11,709 bases of DNA, from assembly GCA_017939945.1 (NCBI GenBank), contig JAGAZS010000048.1, positions 1 through 11,709 of the forward strand, given 5' to 3'. A model generated the notes under the pieces. It searched no databases, was not told the origin of the DNA, and worked only from the letters and a program-made list of their open reading frames with translations. The stretch's first letter is position 1; the number at the start of each line of letters is the position of its first letter. The DNA comes from Schwartzia sp. (in: firmicutes). Lineage in GTDB: Bacteria > Bacillota > Negativicutes > Selenomonadales > Selenomonadaceae. Made by a program: the position numbers and the translations under genes. Shown in pieces: positions 5,953 through 11,709 of this stretch.

Positions 5953-7734
5953 TCATTCATGCTTTCGTCGGTTATGCGTCTCATAATAAACGGTTTTTTC
6001 CTGATACATGGAAGAATCTGCCCGACGGAACACCTCTTGATAATCCGCGTCCTTTCCGGCGCAAAAAACTGCAGTTCCCTTGGAAATGGTGAGAGGGGAT
6101 TTGTAAGGCCTGTCCTCTTTATTGATCGACGCTATCGTCTCATCCAACGCCCGGAAACGATTCTCGATATCAGACTGCTGCATCGTGCCGTCAAGAATGG
6201 CGACAAATTCATCTCCGCCGATCCGGTAGAGGGTTGCTTTCCCAAACACTTTTTTCAGCACGTCCGCCGCATCGGCAATCATCCGGTCGCCGCATTCATG
6301 CCCGAATCTGTCGTTGATTTCTTTCACTCCGTTCAAATCAAACATGAACACGGTAAACGAAGCATTCCCCTGACCAATCGCCTCATCCAACGCATGTTTC
6401 TTTTCCAGATAAGCGGTCTTGTTCCCGACGCCGGTCATCATATCGGTGACGGCCAGCTCCCTGAGCTTTTGGTTTGCCTCTTCCAGTTCTTCCGTCGTGG
6501 CCTTGATAAAGGTTGCCATCCGATTGATCATGGAAACCTTGCCTTCAAAGCTCTGCTCCACCCGCTGGAAATCCTCCGCGGAATGCTGCACTTTTGCCTC
6601 GCCTTCCCGCATAATGGCTATGACTTGGGTAACATTGTGCTGGTCGACATAATCGCCCGTCCGCAAATACTCGCCCGAGGTATAAAAGCCCGAAGTGGGA
6701 GCAAGCATCTGATAGGGTTCCGTTTCTTTGCCCACCTCGTTGTTTCCCCAGAAAATACGGCGAGCCGCGCAGGAAAATACGAAGATGCACTCCGGCGCAT
6801 ACTCCAAAAGCCGTTTCCCTGCTTTCCAGACGGAGTCGAGGATTGTCCACGGGTCTCCGTAAGCGATCCTCACCTGCACGTCCTGGTGCATATCCGCAGT
6901 CATGGTCAGGGAACCGTCCGGATTGCTGGCGACCGGGGCGCGCATGATGTCGATTCCGTGCTCTCGGTAAAGGAACGGGAACTCCAGCGTATTGTTGAAA
7001 AAATGCTCGTCGTTTTTGATATGGAGATACTTGTAATAGGCGTCGTACGCCGGACGATGATTCAGCTCCCTGAGAATGCACCCGTCCGTCATGGTGACGT
7101 CCATGAAGGAGCCGAGCGGCTTCCAGCCGGTGACATAGAAACTCTCCACATGGAAATCGTTTCCGCCGAAAAGAATAAAGACGACGCCGTGCTCCTGATA
7201 GCCTCCCGCCCCGGAAAAAACGCAGGCTTCATTTTTCCCCACATTCTCGCAGAAAGCCCCGCCGCCGAAAAGCTGCACGCCCGACCGGATACGGGAAAGA
7301 CCGTCGCAGAGGTTCGTCATCGACAAACCTCGGATCGTGACAAGAATCTCCACCGCCGTGACCCACGGCCGTTTCTCAACTTCCTCTACGAGCATTTTCG
7401 CAACGCTCTCCTGGGTATCCGGCGTCATCGGATATTGCAGCAATTCCACTTTTGTGGTCGGATATTCAAACAAGGTGCAGACAACGGCAATATCTCCCCC
7501 CGAGAAATCGCCGTTGACGATATTCCCGTTGGTGGAGCAGCCCGCATAAATGGCGTCCGGCAGTATCCGCCCGATGGTCTCGCATGCGCGCTCGATTCGG
7601 CTGCGGTCCATGATCTCCGTGAACATCTGGATCAGCAAATCGGAACAGAATTTTCCTCTGACCCACTGCCGCAGTTTTTTCAATTCCTTTTCGAGCGTCT
7701 TTTCCTCCCGAAAGGTAAACTGAAATTGTTTCAT
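5953..7734 (-). CDS. FIST-domain diguanylate cyclase (FIST_N, FIST_C, GGDEF)
   Basis: 593 residues. Residues about 30-215 match the FIST N domain and 215-365 the FIST C domain, predicted small-ligand sensors. A helical, coiled-coil-like linker (about 385-428, ATTEELEEANQKLRELAVTD) leads into a GGDEF domain (429-590): TDMMTGVGNK, metal-binding D466 in FMFDLNG, GHECGD (478-483), and the active-site RIGGDEF with GGDEF at 506-510. The motif is intact, so it should make cyclic di-GMP from two GTP. The RxxD inhibitory site expected just upstream is replaced by FGKA, so product feedback is probably absent. No signal peptide or membrane segment is seen: a cytoplasmic sensor. The RBS (AAGGAA) overlaps the stop codon of the small upstream gene, indicating translational coupling. 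Confidence 0.95.
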   Translation of the reverse strand: MKQFQFTFREEKTLEKELKKLRQWVRGKFCSDLLIQMFTEIMDRSRIERACETIGRILPDAIYAGCSTNGNIVNGDFSGGDIAVVCTLFEYPTTKVELLQYPMTPDTQESVAKMLVEEVEKRPWVTAVEILVTIRGLSMTNLCDGLSRIRSGVQLFGGGAFCENVGKNEACVFSGAGGYQEHGVVFILFGGNDFHVESFYVTGWKPLGSFMDVTMTDGCILRELNHRPAYDAYYKYLHIKNDEHFFNNTLEFPFLYREHGIDIMRAPVASNPDGSLTMTADMHQDVQVRIAYGDPWTILDSVWKAGKRLLEYAPECIFVFSCAARRIFWGNNEVGKETEPYQMLAPTSGFYTSGEYLRTGDYVDQHNVTQVIAIMREGEAKVQHSAEDFQRVEQSFEGKVSMINRMATFIKATTEELEEANQKLRELAVTDMMTGVGNKTAYLEKKHALDEAIGQGNASFTVFMFDLNGVKEINDRFGHECGDRMIADAADVLKKVFGKATLYRIGGDEFVAILDGTMQQSDIENRFRALDETIASINKEDRPYKSPLTISKGTAVFCAGKDADYQEVFRRADSSMYQEKTVYYETHNRRKHE

Positions 7735-7745
7735 AGTTCAATTCC

Positions 7746-7880
7746 TTATTTCGAATAAATCTTGTTGAACGCCTCGCGAATGGCCTCGCCTGTTTTGACG
7801 ATCTTCTCGCGAATCTCGGCCTTCTTCGCCTCGCGCAGCTTCTTCCGCGCGTCTGAAGCCAGCTCTTCCTGCAGCTTCAT
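7746..7880 (-). CDS. Small charged helical protein upstream of the cyclase; start uncertain
   Basis: The coding frame ending at 7746 (TAA) reads AMKLQEELASDARKKLREAK, then KAEIREKIVKTGEAIREAFN, then KIYSK: rich in Ala, Glu, Lys and Arg, probably one or two amphipathic helices. Its GC-rich third positions match neighbouring genes. The ATG given (7880) is the only in-frame ATG downstream of the predicted transcript start, but coding character reaches back to about 7905 (WKVAAEVEQ). The good RBS (AGGAAGGTGG, 7930-7921) serves an ATG at 7911 that lies in another frame, whose 57-codon reading is Arg/Gly-rich with many CGA codons and looks like a shadow. Removing one base at 7908-7905 would join that ATG to the frame as MKVAAEVEQ. 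The gene is probably co-transcribed with the cyclase. No family recognised. Confidence 0.5.
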   Translation of the reverse strand: MKLQEELASDARKKLREAKKAEIREKIVKTGEAIREAFNKIYSK

Positions 7881-7920
7881 GGCCTGCTCGACTTCGGCTG
7901 CGACCTTCCATACTGTTTTC

Positions 7921-7937
7921 CCACCTTCCTGATTATA
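7921..7937 (-). promoter_or_regulatory. -10 box and RBS upstream of the small gene
   Basis: On the minus strand TATAAT (7937-7932) is followed at once by AGGAAGGTGG (7930-7921). Transcription would begin close to the RBS, so starts further upstream (TTG at 7979, ATG at 8012) are unlikely. A -35 box is not clear. Confidence 0.45.
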
Positions 7938-8003
7938 TGACTCTGTCTGTATGATAACGCAGGATTGCGGGAAGTGCAACCTAAACCGCGTTTTCCTGTC
8001 GCA

Positions 8004-8032
8004 TTGACACATATAATTATATTTATTATAAT
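8004..8032 (+). promoter_or_regulatory. Perfect consensus promoter of hicAB
   Basis: TTGACA (8004-8009), 17 bases, TATAAT (8027-8032), an exact consensus. Transcript start near 8039, directly ahead of the AGGGGGC RBS of hicA. Such a strong promoter implies tight repression, as usual for toxin-antitoxin operons. Confidence 0.75.
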
Positions 8033-8034
8033 AA
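8011..8034. promoter_or_regulatory. Two adjacent 12-bp palindromes, probable HicB operator
   Basis: ATATAATTATAT (8011-8022) and TTATTATAATAA (8023-8034) are each perfect palindromes and abut one another, filling the promoter spacer and the -10 box. HicB antitoxins bind palindromic operators over their own promoter, so these are the natural candidates. Their low complexity means some symmetry could be chance. Confidence 0.5.
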
Positions 8035-8054
8035 AAAGGCTAGGGGGGCGTTTT

Positions 8055-8252
8055 ATGAAAAGCTACTCATCAAGGGAAGTCATAACGATCTTGCAAGCAG
8101 ACGGATGGCGAGAAATCCGCTGTAAAGGAGACCATCACCAGTTCCGACATCCGACAAAGCCGGGAACAGTAACTATCACGCCCCCTGTAAAGAACATACC
8201 AAGACGAACATTGAACAGTATTGCAAAACAAGCAGGAATTGTTTTCCCTTGA
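8055..8252 (+). CDS. hicA: HicA-type toxin, mRNA interferase
   Basis: 65 residues, normal for HicA, with a double-stranded-RNA-binding-like fold that cleaves mRNA in the cytoplasm. The family core is plain: SSREVITILQADGWREIRCKG, the active-site region GDHHQFRHP (H27/H28), TVTITPPVKNIPRRTLNSI and KQAGI. Family members often have GSHH where this one has GDHH. The ATG at 8055 follows AGGGGGC; the frame is open further upstream, but those codons lie over the promoter. It is followed 22 bases later by hicB, the toxin-first order typical of hicAB. The active-site histidine is kept, so the toxin should be functional. Confidence 0.93.
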   Translation: MKSYSSREVITILQADGWREIRCKGDHHQFRHPTKPGTVTITPPVKNIPRRTLNSIAKQAGIVFP

Positions 8253-8274
8253 TATTATATAAGGAGGGTTTCTA

Positions 8275-8703
8275 ATGAAAGATGTTTATGTATATCCCGC
8301 AATTTTCTATGACGACGCCGACGGTATTTCCATAGAATTTCCCGACCTCCCCGGATGCCTGCCTTGCGCTCATTCCATGGAGGAAGCATTCACTAATGCA
8401 AAAGAGGCTTTGCAGCTCCATCTATACAGTATGGAAGAGGAGGGCGAACCCATCCCGGAACCTTCCCGCGTATCCGCCATAAAACCGGATGACGCAAACG
8501 GAAGCGTTGTTATGATCGAAGCATGGATGCCGCCTTTTCGCGAAAAAATGCTCAACAAATCGACAACCAAGACGGTAACGATTCCCCGATGGCTCGATAT
8601 TCTTGCCCGCAAGGAAAAAATCAATTATTCCCATCTGTTGCAGGATTCCCTGAAAAAATATCTCGGCGTCAACGAATCGACGCCCCAACATTTTCGTGCA
8701 TAA
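8275..8703 (+). CDS. hicB: HicB-type antitoxin
   Basis: 142 residues with an AAGGAGGG RBS. The N-terminal half is the HicB partial RNase H fold: VYPAIFYDDADGISIEFPDL, PGCLPCAHSMEEAFTNAKEA, LQLHLYSMEEEGEPIPEPS (about 6-64). The C-terminal part (TTKTVTIPRWLDILARKEKI, NYSHLLQDSLKKYLG; 97-131) is a DNA-binding domain of ribbon-helix-helix look. It neutralises HicA by direct binding and represses the operon. The last 11 residues (VNESTPQHFRA) are encoded in DNA that overlaps the 3' end of the convergent HAD gene by 35 bp, and may have been acquired when the pair was inserted next to that gene. Confidence 0.93.
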   Translation: MKDVYVYPAIFYDDADGISIEFPDLPGCLPCAHSMEEAFTNAKEALQLHLYSMEEEGEPIPEPSRVSAIKPDDANGSVVMIEAWMPPFREKMLNKSTTKTVTIPRWLDILARKEKINYSHLLQDSLKKYLGVNESTPQHFRA

Positions 8704-9376
8704 GGTTTCCTAGCTTTGCCGCCGTCTCCAGCGTGTCACCGATTGCCTGATGCGGGTAGGCGGCCAGCTCTTCCGCGCTTGTCACGCCGTGGGTGACGCC
8801 GCAGAAAGCGACGCCCGCGTTCTTCGCGGCCTCGGCGTCCGTGGTGCTGTCTCCGGTGTAGAGCGCGTTCTCCGGCTTCGCTCCGAATCTCTCCAACGCG
8901 AGGAAGATGCCCTCGGGGGAAGGCTTCAGTTCTTTTACCTCATCGCAGCCAATGATGAAATCAATGAGGTTCTCCGCCTTGTCCCGGACGAAGGCTTCAC
9001 GGATGCGATGAGAGGTTTTCGACGAGATGATCGCGATTTTTGCGCCGCGTTCCCGAAGTATTTTCAGCGTAGGCAGCGCCTCCGGATAGAAAAAAGTCTT
9101 CGCGGTCATGGTCTTGTCAGCCAAAGCGCGGTAATACGTCAAAAATTCCTCGATTTTCTCGTCGCCGTCCAGCCCTGTAATCTTCCGAACGGCGTCCCGC
9201 ATCGGCAGCCCGATCGTGCGCTCGACGACGATATCGTCCACGGGCGGCAACCCGAAGGCCGCCATGGTCTGATGAAAGCAGTCGGTGATGCCTTTCGACG
9301 AATCCGCCAATGTGTAGTCGAAGTCGAACAGGTAGCAGGAGTAGAAGGATGGAGCATTATTGTTGTTGTTTGTCAT
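8669..9376 (-). CDS. HAD-superfamily hydrolase, phosphoglycolate phosphatase-like
   Basis: 235 residues. All four HAD motifs are present: motif I LFDFDYTLADS with nucleophile D18 and acid/base D20, motif II ISS at 117-119, motif III lysine K151 in ELKPSPEG, motif IV GDSTTD (175-180). A helical cap lies between motifs I and II (about 28-95), as in subfamily IA phosphatases (Gph, PgmB, pyrophosphatase types). It hydrolyses a small phosphate ester; the substrate cannot be told. The start has AAGGAAGTG five bases upstream. Residues 3-7 are five asparagines from an AAY trinucleotide run. Its 3' end overlaps hicB on the other strand and no terminator is present there. Confidence 0.92.
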   Translation of the reverse strand: MTNNNNNAPSFYSCYLFDFDYTLADSSKGITDCFHQTMAAFGLPPVDDIVVERTIGLPMRDAVRKITGLDGDEKIEEFLTYYRALADKTMTAKTFFYPEALPTLKILRERGAKIAIISSKTSHRIREAFVRDKAENLIDFIIGCDEVKELKPSPEGIFLALERFGAKPENALYTGDSTTDAEAAKNAGVAFCGVTHGVTSAEELAAYPHQAIGDTLETAAKLGNLMHENVGASIR

Positions 9377-9402
9377 GCGGTCACTTCCTTTGAAATTCCT
9401 CC

Positions 9403-9453
9403 ATATTATATCATAAAAAATAAAGCGTTTTTCCTCGCGCCGTGATATAATAT
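9403..9453. promoter_or_regulatory. Mirror-image divergent extended -10 promoters (HAD / RNase H)
   Basis: ATATTATATCA (9403-9413) and TGATATAATAT (9443-9453) are exact reverse complements. Each carries TG-N-TATAAT, an extended -10 element pointing outward: minus strand 9413-9405 toward the HAD gene, plus strand 9443-9451 toward the RNase H gene. Neither has a good -35 box, which extended -10 promoters can do without. The 29 bases between the arms are A/T-rich then C/G-rich. Confidence 0.55.
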
Positions 9454-9460
9454 AGTTTGG

Positions 9461-9507
9461 ATACGTTTACGGGTGAAGGAAAGCCGCCCGCGCGAAACGT
9501 ATATAAT
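9461..9507 (+). promoter_or_regulatory. Inverted repeat in the RNase H leader, with a second TATAAT
   Basis: ATACGTTT (9461-9468) pairs exactly with AAACGTAT (9495-9502), and CGGG (9470-9473) can pair with CCCG (9487-9490), giving a stem with an asymmetric internal loop and a purine-rich apical loop. It lies downstream of the extended -10 box, so it would be in the transcript. The right arm runs into TATAAT (9502-9507), a possible second promoter without a clear -35. It could be an operator or an RNA structure; no known riboswitch was recognised. Confidence 0.4.
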
Positions 9508-9545
9508 GGATAGAATTCACGGGAAGGAGGTGAAAATATCGTTTA

Positions 9546-10646
9546 ATGGCATGGATTTACGCAGTCAGGAAAGGACACGCGCCCGGGATTTATCATGACG
9601 TCGAGGAGTACCAGAAAGCGATCGACGGATTTTCGGGCGCGGAGGGACGCCGCTTTCAGGACGAGGAAGCGGCGCGTCGGTATCTCGCGGGCGAGACGCC
9701 GACAAAGAAGGGCATTTACGCGGTGCGGCGCGGCCGCGTGCCCGGCATCTACCACAGCGCCGCGGAATGCGAGGAGCAGGTTCGCGGCTTCAACGGCGCC
9801 GAAAGCCAGCGCTTCTCCAATCTGGAGGACGCGAAGCGATACATGATGGGCGGCAAGACGCCGCGACGCAACGTCGTCCGCGCGCCGCAAAAAGTTCCGC
9901 ACAGCGTCCGGGGACGCACGGCGCATCATCCGGGTTCGCGCTCGCAGCTTGTCCCGAACGGTCGGACAGGGCCCGGCGCTCCGATCAAAATTTACACCGA
10001 CGGCGGCTGCCTCGTCCACGAGGACGGCGCCGGAGGCTACGCGGCGGTCATCTGCCTGCCCAACGGCAACCGCAAGGAGCTGTCGGGCGGCGTCGACATG
10101 ACGAACAGCTCGCGCATGGAGCTTCTCGCCGCGGTAGCCGCGCTCCGGACACTGGAGAGCATGGCGAAAATCGGCGCGTCGGTGGAGCTTTACACCGACA
10201 GCCAATATCTGTATCAGGGCGTCACATCGAGAATCTGGCAGACGTCCAACGGCCCGATTGAATCGCTCTTGAACAACGACTTGTGGACCGAGCTTTCCAA
10301 TCTCGTCGAAGCTTACGAGATCGAATGGTTCTGGGTCAAGGGCCACAACGGCAACCTGATGAACGAGCGATGCGACTGGCTCGCGACGGCGGCGGCAAAA
10401 CGCACCGTCGCGGAAAAGAAATGGGTGCCGGATTTCGCCAAGCAGCTGGAAACGGCGAAAAACCGCATCAAGGAACTGGAGCGCATCAACAAGAAGCTGA
10501 CAAGCGACGCCGACCGGTTCCACCTGCTGACGGACGGCAAGCTCTCGACCGCGGACAAGGACCTGTTCCACGCGGTCTACCACGAAAGCCTGACCGGCTT
10601 CGTCCGCTGGAAGCTGCGCCGCTGGTTCACAAAGCAGCGGCACTGA
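9546..10646 (+). CDS. rnhA: Ribonuclease HI with two N-terminal hybrid-binding domains
   Basis: 366 residues. Residues 3-49 and 57-103 are two viroplasmin-like RNase H1 hybrid-binding domains (WIYAVRKGHAPGIYHDVEEY and GIYAVRRGRVPGIYHSAAEC, each ending RYL/RYM-G). A basic linker (104-146) leads to the catalytic domain (147-285): YTDGG (D152), RMELLAA (E192), YTDSQYL (D218), GHNGN with H267 and D277, the complete active site. It cuts the RNA strand of RNA:DNA hybrids in R-loops and primers. A C-terminal extension (about 290-366) has a coiled-coil-like stretch (FAKQLETAKNRIKELERINK) and no known domain. The ATG at 9546 fits the domain start, but the excellent SD (AAGGAGGTGA, 9524-9533) is unusually far, with 15 bases between GGAGG and ATG. 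Transcribed alone and closed by a hairpin terminator. Confidence 0.95.
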   Translation: MAWIYAVRKGHAPGIYHDVEEYQKAIDGFSGAEGRRFQDEEAARRYLAGETPTKKGIYAVRRGRVPGIYHSAAECEEQVRGFNGAESQRFSNLEDAKRYMMGGKTPRRNVVRAPQKVPHSVRGRTAHHPGSRSQLVPNGRTGPGAPIKIYTDGGCLVHEDGAGGYAAVICLPNGNRKELSGGVDMTNSSRMELLAAVAALRTLESMAKIGASVELYTDSQYLYQGVTSRIWQTSNGPIESLLNNDLWTELSNLVEAYEIEWFWVKGHNGNLMNERCDWLATAAAKRTVAEKKWVPDFAKQLETAKNRIKELERINKKLTSDADRFHLLTDGKLSTADKDLFHAVYHESLTGFVRWKLRRWFTKQRH

Positions 10647-10648
10647 AA

Positions 10649-10685
10649 AAAAGAGCTATCACGCAAAATGTGTGGTAGCTCTTTT
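10649..10685. terminator. Bidirectional terminator after the RNase H gene
   Basis: AAAAGAGCTATCAC (10649-10662) pairs with GTGGTAGCTCTTTT (10672-10685), 14 bp with one T-G pair and a nine-base loop. The A-run on the left serves the convergent secreted-protein gene ending at 10715. Confidence 0.9.
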
Positions 10686-10714
10686 ATAATGCTATAAATC
10701 AAATTTTGCCTTCA

Positions 10715-11437
10715 TTACAGCGAAATATTCAGCGTATCCTCGATATAATCCCGAATGGAAGTGCCGTCGCTGGTGGACTCGTCATGGATATCGCTCTTGT
10801 GCCGCATGACCGCATGGTAGATCGAGTCCTCGATGCTGCCGGGAATCAGTTCTTCCCAACGCCGCCCGTCATATTTCAAATTCCTGGTCTCGTTGCTCGG
10901 GCGCCCTGTGACCTCCAGCTCCGCAAGAAACTGGATCTGCTGCCGCTTCGGACGGATCAGATAATGCTCAAGGAAGAATTTCGCCGGATACGTATAATCT
11001 CCTTCCGCGTATTCCAACGGCTCCAGCTTGATCCAGACGTCGATCATCTTCTCTTTCGCGACATGAGGAATGTTCAGGAAACGCGCCGTCTTTCTGTCCA
11101 TATAATAGATGAAGGAATCGTCGCGCAAGATCTCGATGAAACGAGGCTGCTCCTCTTTCTCCGCGGCTTCGCCGTCGTCGGAGGAACTGTCTCCCGAAGA
11201 GCTGACGTTCGCCTCGTTTTTATTTTTGCGGTCGATGTATTTGTACTCCGAATCGTCGGGAACAGTACATCTGCAGCGATTTTCCCATTCCGCGAGAATC
11301 TCTTCCGCCGTTTTTTCGCATTTGCAGGTACCGCCGTTATCCTCGCAGGTGCAGCGGTTTTCCGCCGCCATGACGAAGGACGGCTGGAACAAGAACGCCG
11401 CCGCCAGCGCTGTCGCCAACCATTTCCCGTACCGCAT
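10715..11437 (-). CDS. Secreted protein with three CxC motifs and an adhesin-E-like C-terminal domain
   Basis: 240 residues from the ATG at 11437, six bases after GGGGGG; a GTG one codon earlier is too close to the RBS. Residues 1-24 are a Sec signal peptide (MRYGKW, hydrophobic core, cleavage after VMA or VMAA). The mature N-terminus holds CTC (29-31), CKC (38-40) and CRC (55-57), with ENRCxC repeated at 26-31 and 53-57: six cysteines in about 30 residues, then none. A Ser/Asp/Glu-rich linker (about 78-97) precedes a globular part (99-205) with RFIEILRDDSFIYYMDRKTA and KMIDVWIKLEP, reminiscent of the surface-adhesin E family seen in Selenomonas relatives; that match is from memory and tentative. 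The CxC segment may bind metal or form disulfides outside the cell. It lies downstream of rsmG with its own promoter. Confidence 0.8.
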   Translation of the reverse strand: MRYGKWLATALAAAFLFQPSFVMAAENRCTCEDNGGTCKCEKTAEEILAEWENRCRCTVPDDSEYKYIDRKNKNEANVSSSGDSSSDDGEAAEKEEQPRFIEILRDDSFIYYMDRKTARFLNIPHVAKEKMIDVWIKLEPLEYAEGDYTYPAKFFLEHYLIRPKRQQIQFLAELEVTGRPSNETRNLKYDGRRWEELIPGSIEDSIYHAVMRHKSDIHDESTSDGTSIRDYIEDTLNISL

Positions 11438-11468
11438 CACAATCCCCCCAAGACGTGTCCTTTTGTTT

Positions 11469-11498
11469 ATTTTATCACAAGCGCTATAAATATCACAA
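11469..11498 (-). promoter_or_regulatory. Candidate promoter of the CxC secreted-protein gene
   Basis: On the minus strand TTGTGA (11498-11493), 18 bases, TAAAAT (11474-11469). TTGTGATA occurs at both the -35 box (11498-11491) and just before the -10 box (11480-11473). GATTGTGAT occurs at 11500-11492 and again at 11444-11436, over the start codon. The repeats may be regulator half-sites. Confidence 0.4.
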
Positions 11499-11519
11499 TC
11501 AGAACTTGCTAAATTCCCC

Positions 11520-11709
11520 TCATTGTCCCAACGGCTTTTTTTCCGGCGTGCCGGATTTTCTCGGATACGCCTTCGGCGTCGGCTTTTCCTTTTCGATGCG
11601 GACGATTGCCCGGCCGTCGTCCAGCCCCGGCAATTTGATCGGTTTTGCCGTCGGCGCCTTTCCGCCCAGGATTTTCGCCGCCGTTTCCGCTTCCGCCATT
11701 TCCTCGGCG
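11520..11709 (-). CDS. rsmG: 16S rRNA (guanine-527-N7)-methyltransferase, C-terminal part only
   Basis: The last 62 codons of a gene whose start lies beyond the right edge; the stop TGA is at 11522-11520. The end of the protein reads LPGLDDGRAIVRIEKEKPTP then KAYPRKSGTPEKKPLGQ, matching the characteristic RsmG (GidB) C-terminus, in which R-x-I-V-x-I-x-K-x-x-x-T-P-x-x-Y-P-R-x-x-G-T-P-x-K-x-P-L is conserved. The enzyme methylates G527 of 16S rRNA using S-adenosylmethionine. The catalytic part is outside the window. In Firmicutes the gene often sits in the mnmE-mnmG-rsmG group near the origin; here it is followed by the CxC secreted-protein gene rather than parA/noc. Confidence 0.9.
   Translation of the reverse strand, partial: AEEMAEAETAAKILGGKAPTAKPIKLPGLDDGRAIVRIEKEKPTPKAYPRKSGTPEKKPLGQ

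Noticed and set aside
5959..7758. Long plus-strand open frame (599 codons) opposite the cyclase
   Set aside because: It mirrors the FIST-GGDEF gene, has no recognisable domain and no RBS, and its composition (many His, Arg, Phe) is that of an antisense shadow in GC-rich DNA.
7881..8012. Longer form of the small gene starting at 8012 or TTG 7979
   Set aside because: Those starts lie upstream of the TATAAT/RBS pair at 7937-7921, and the first reaches into the hicAB promoter on the other strand.
9461..9502. Known riboswitch ahead of the RNase H gene
   Set aside because: No conserved core of a riboswitch class I know could be matched; only an inverted repeat is supported.
9543..10643. Minus-strand open frame of 366 codons opposite the RNase H gene
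   Set aside because: Exactly antisense to a gene with a full catalytic site; Arg/Ala/Val-rich without motifs and with no promoter or RBS.
1..11709. CRISPR array, tRNA, rRNA, insertion sequence or prophage
   Set aside because: No regularly spaced repeats, no cloverleaf or rRNA-like sequence, and no transposase, integrase or phage motifs in any frame examined.

Overview
The window reads like a chromosomal stretch of a moderately GC-rich Firmicutes-type anaerobe, most likely a member of the Negativicutes (Selenomonas and relatives). This is an inference from Firmicutes-style ribosome binding sites (AGGAGG and similar), canonical TTGACA/TATAAT promoters, GC-rich third codon positions and the gene content (double hybrid-binding-domain RNase H, FIST-GGDEF protein, adhesin-E-like secreted protein). 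No rRNA, tRNA, CRISPR array, insertion sequence or phage gene was found. The right edge cuts the C-terminal end of rsmG, often near the replication origin in Firmicutes, so an origin-proximal position is possible but not shown.

Left part (1-4890): An AAA_14/DUF4143 ATPase (+) stands alone behind a promoter wrapped in a perfect 16-bp inverted repeat. A LysE-type exporter (-) and a LysR regulator (+) follow as a divergent pair whose promoters overlap base for base at their -35 boxes. Next comes a flavin/redox module: an exported flavodoxin-like lipoprotein (-), a cytoplasmic NAD(P)H:FMN-type flavoprotein (-), and a divergently transcribed HxlR-family regulator (+) with a perfect consensus promoter.

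Middle part (4890-8050): On the minus strand, a small charged helical protein, a FIST-FIST_C-GGDEF diguanylate cyclase and an ATP-grasp enzyme of unknown substrate lie in that order of transcription. The first two are translationally coupled (the cyclase RBS overlaps the stop codon of the small gene). The start region of the small gene holds a frame conflict that looks like a one-base indel or a misread start.

Right part (8000-11709): A hicAB toxin-antitoxin pair (+) has a perfect promoter overlaid by two 12-bp palindromes, and its 3' end overlaps that of a convergent HAD phosphatase gene by 35 bp. The HAD gene and an RNase HI gene with two N-terminal hybrid-binding domains are divergent from mirror-image extended -10 promoters. 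A secreted protein with three CxC motifs (-) and the end of rsmG (-) close the window. Four strong hairpin terminators separate the convergent gene pairs.

Nothing here is clearly a wholly new system. The points that most deserve a second look are the small-protein/FIST-GGDEF/ATP-grasp cluster with its frame anomaly, the inverted-repeat promoter of the ATPase, the CxC-rich secreted protein, and the structured leader of the RNase H gene. All coding regions were read by eye; family names come from motif recognition, not from a database search.
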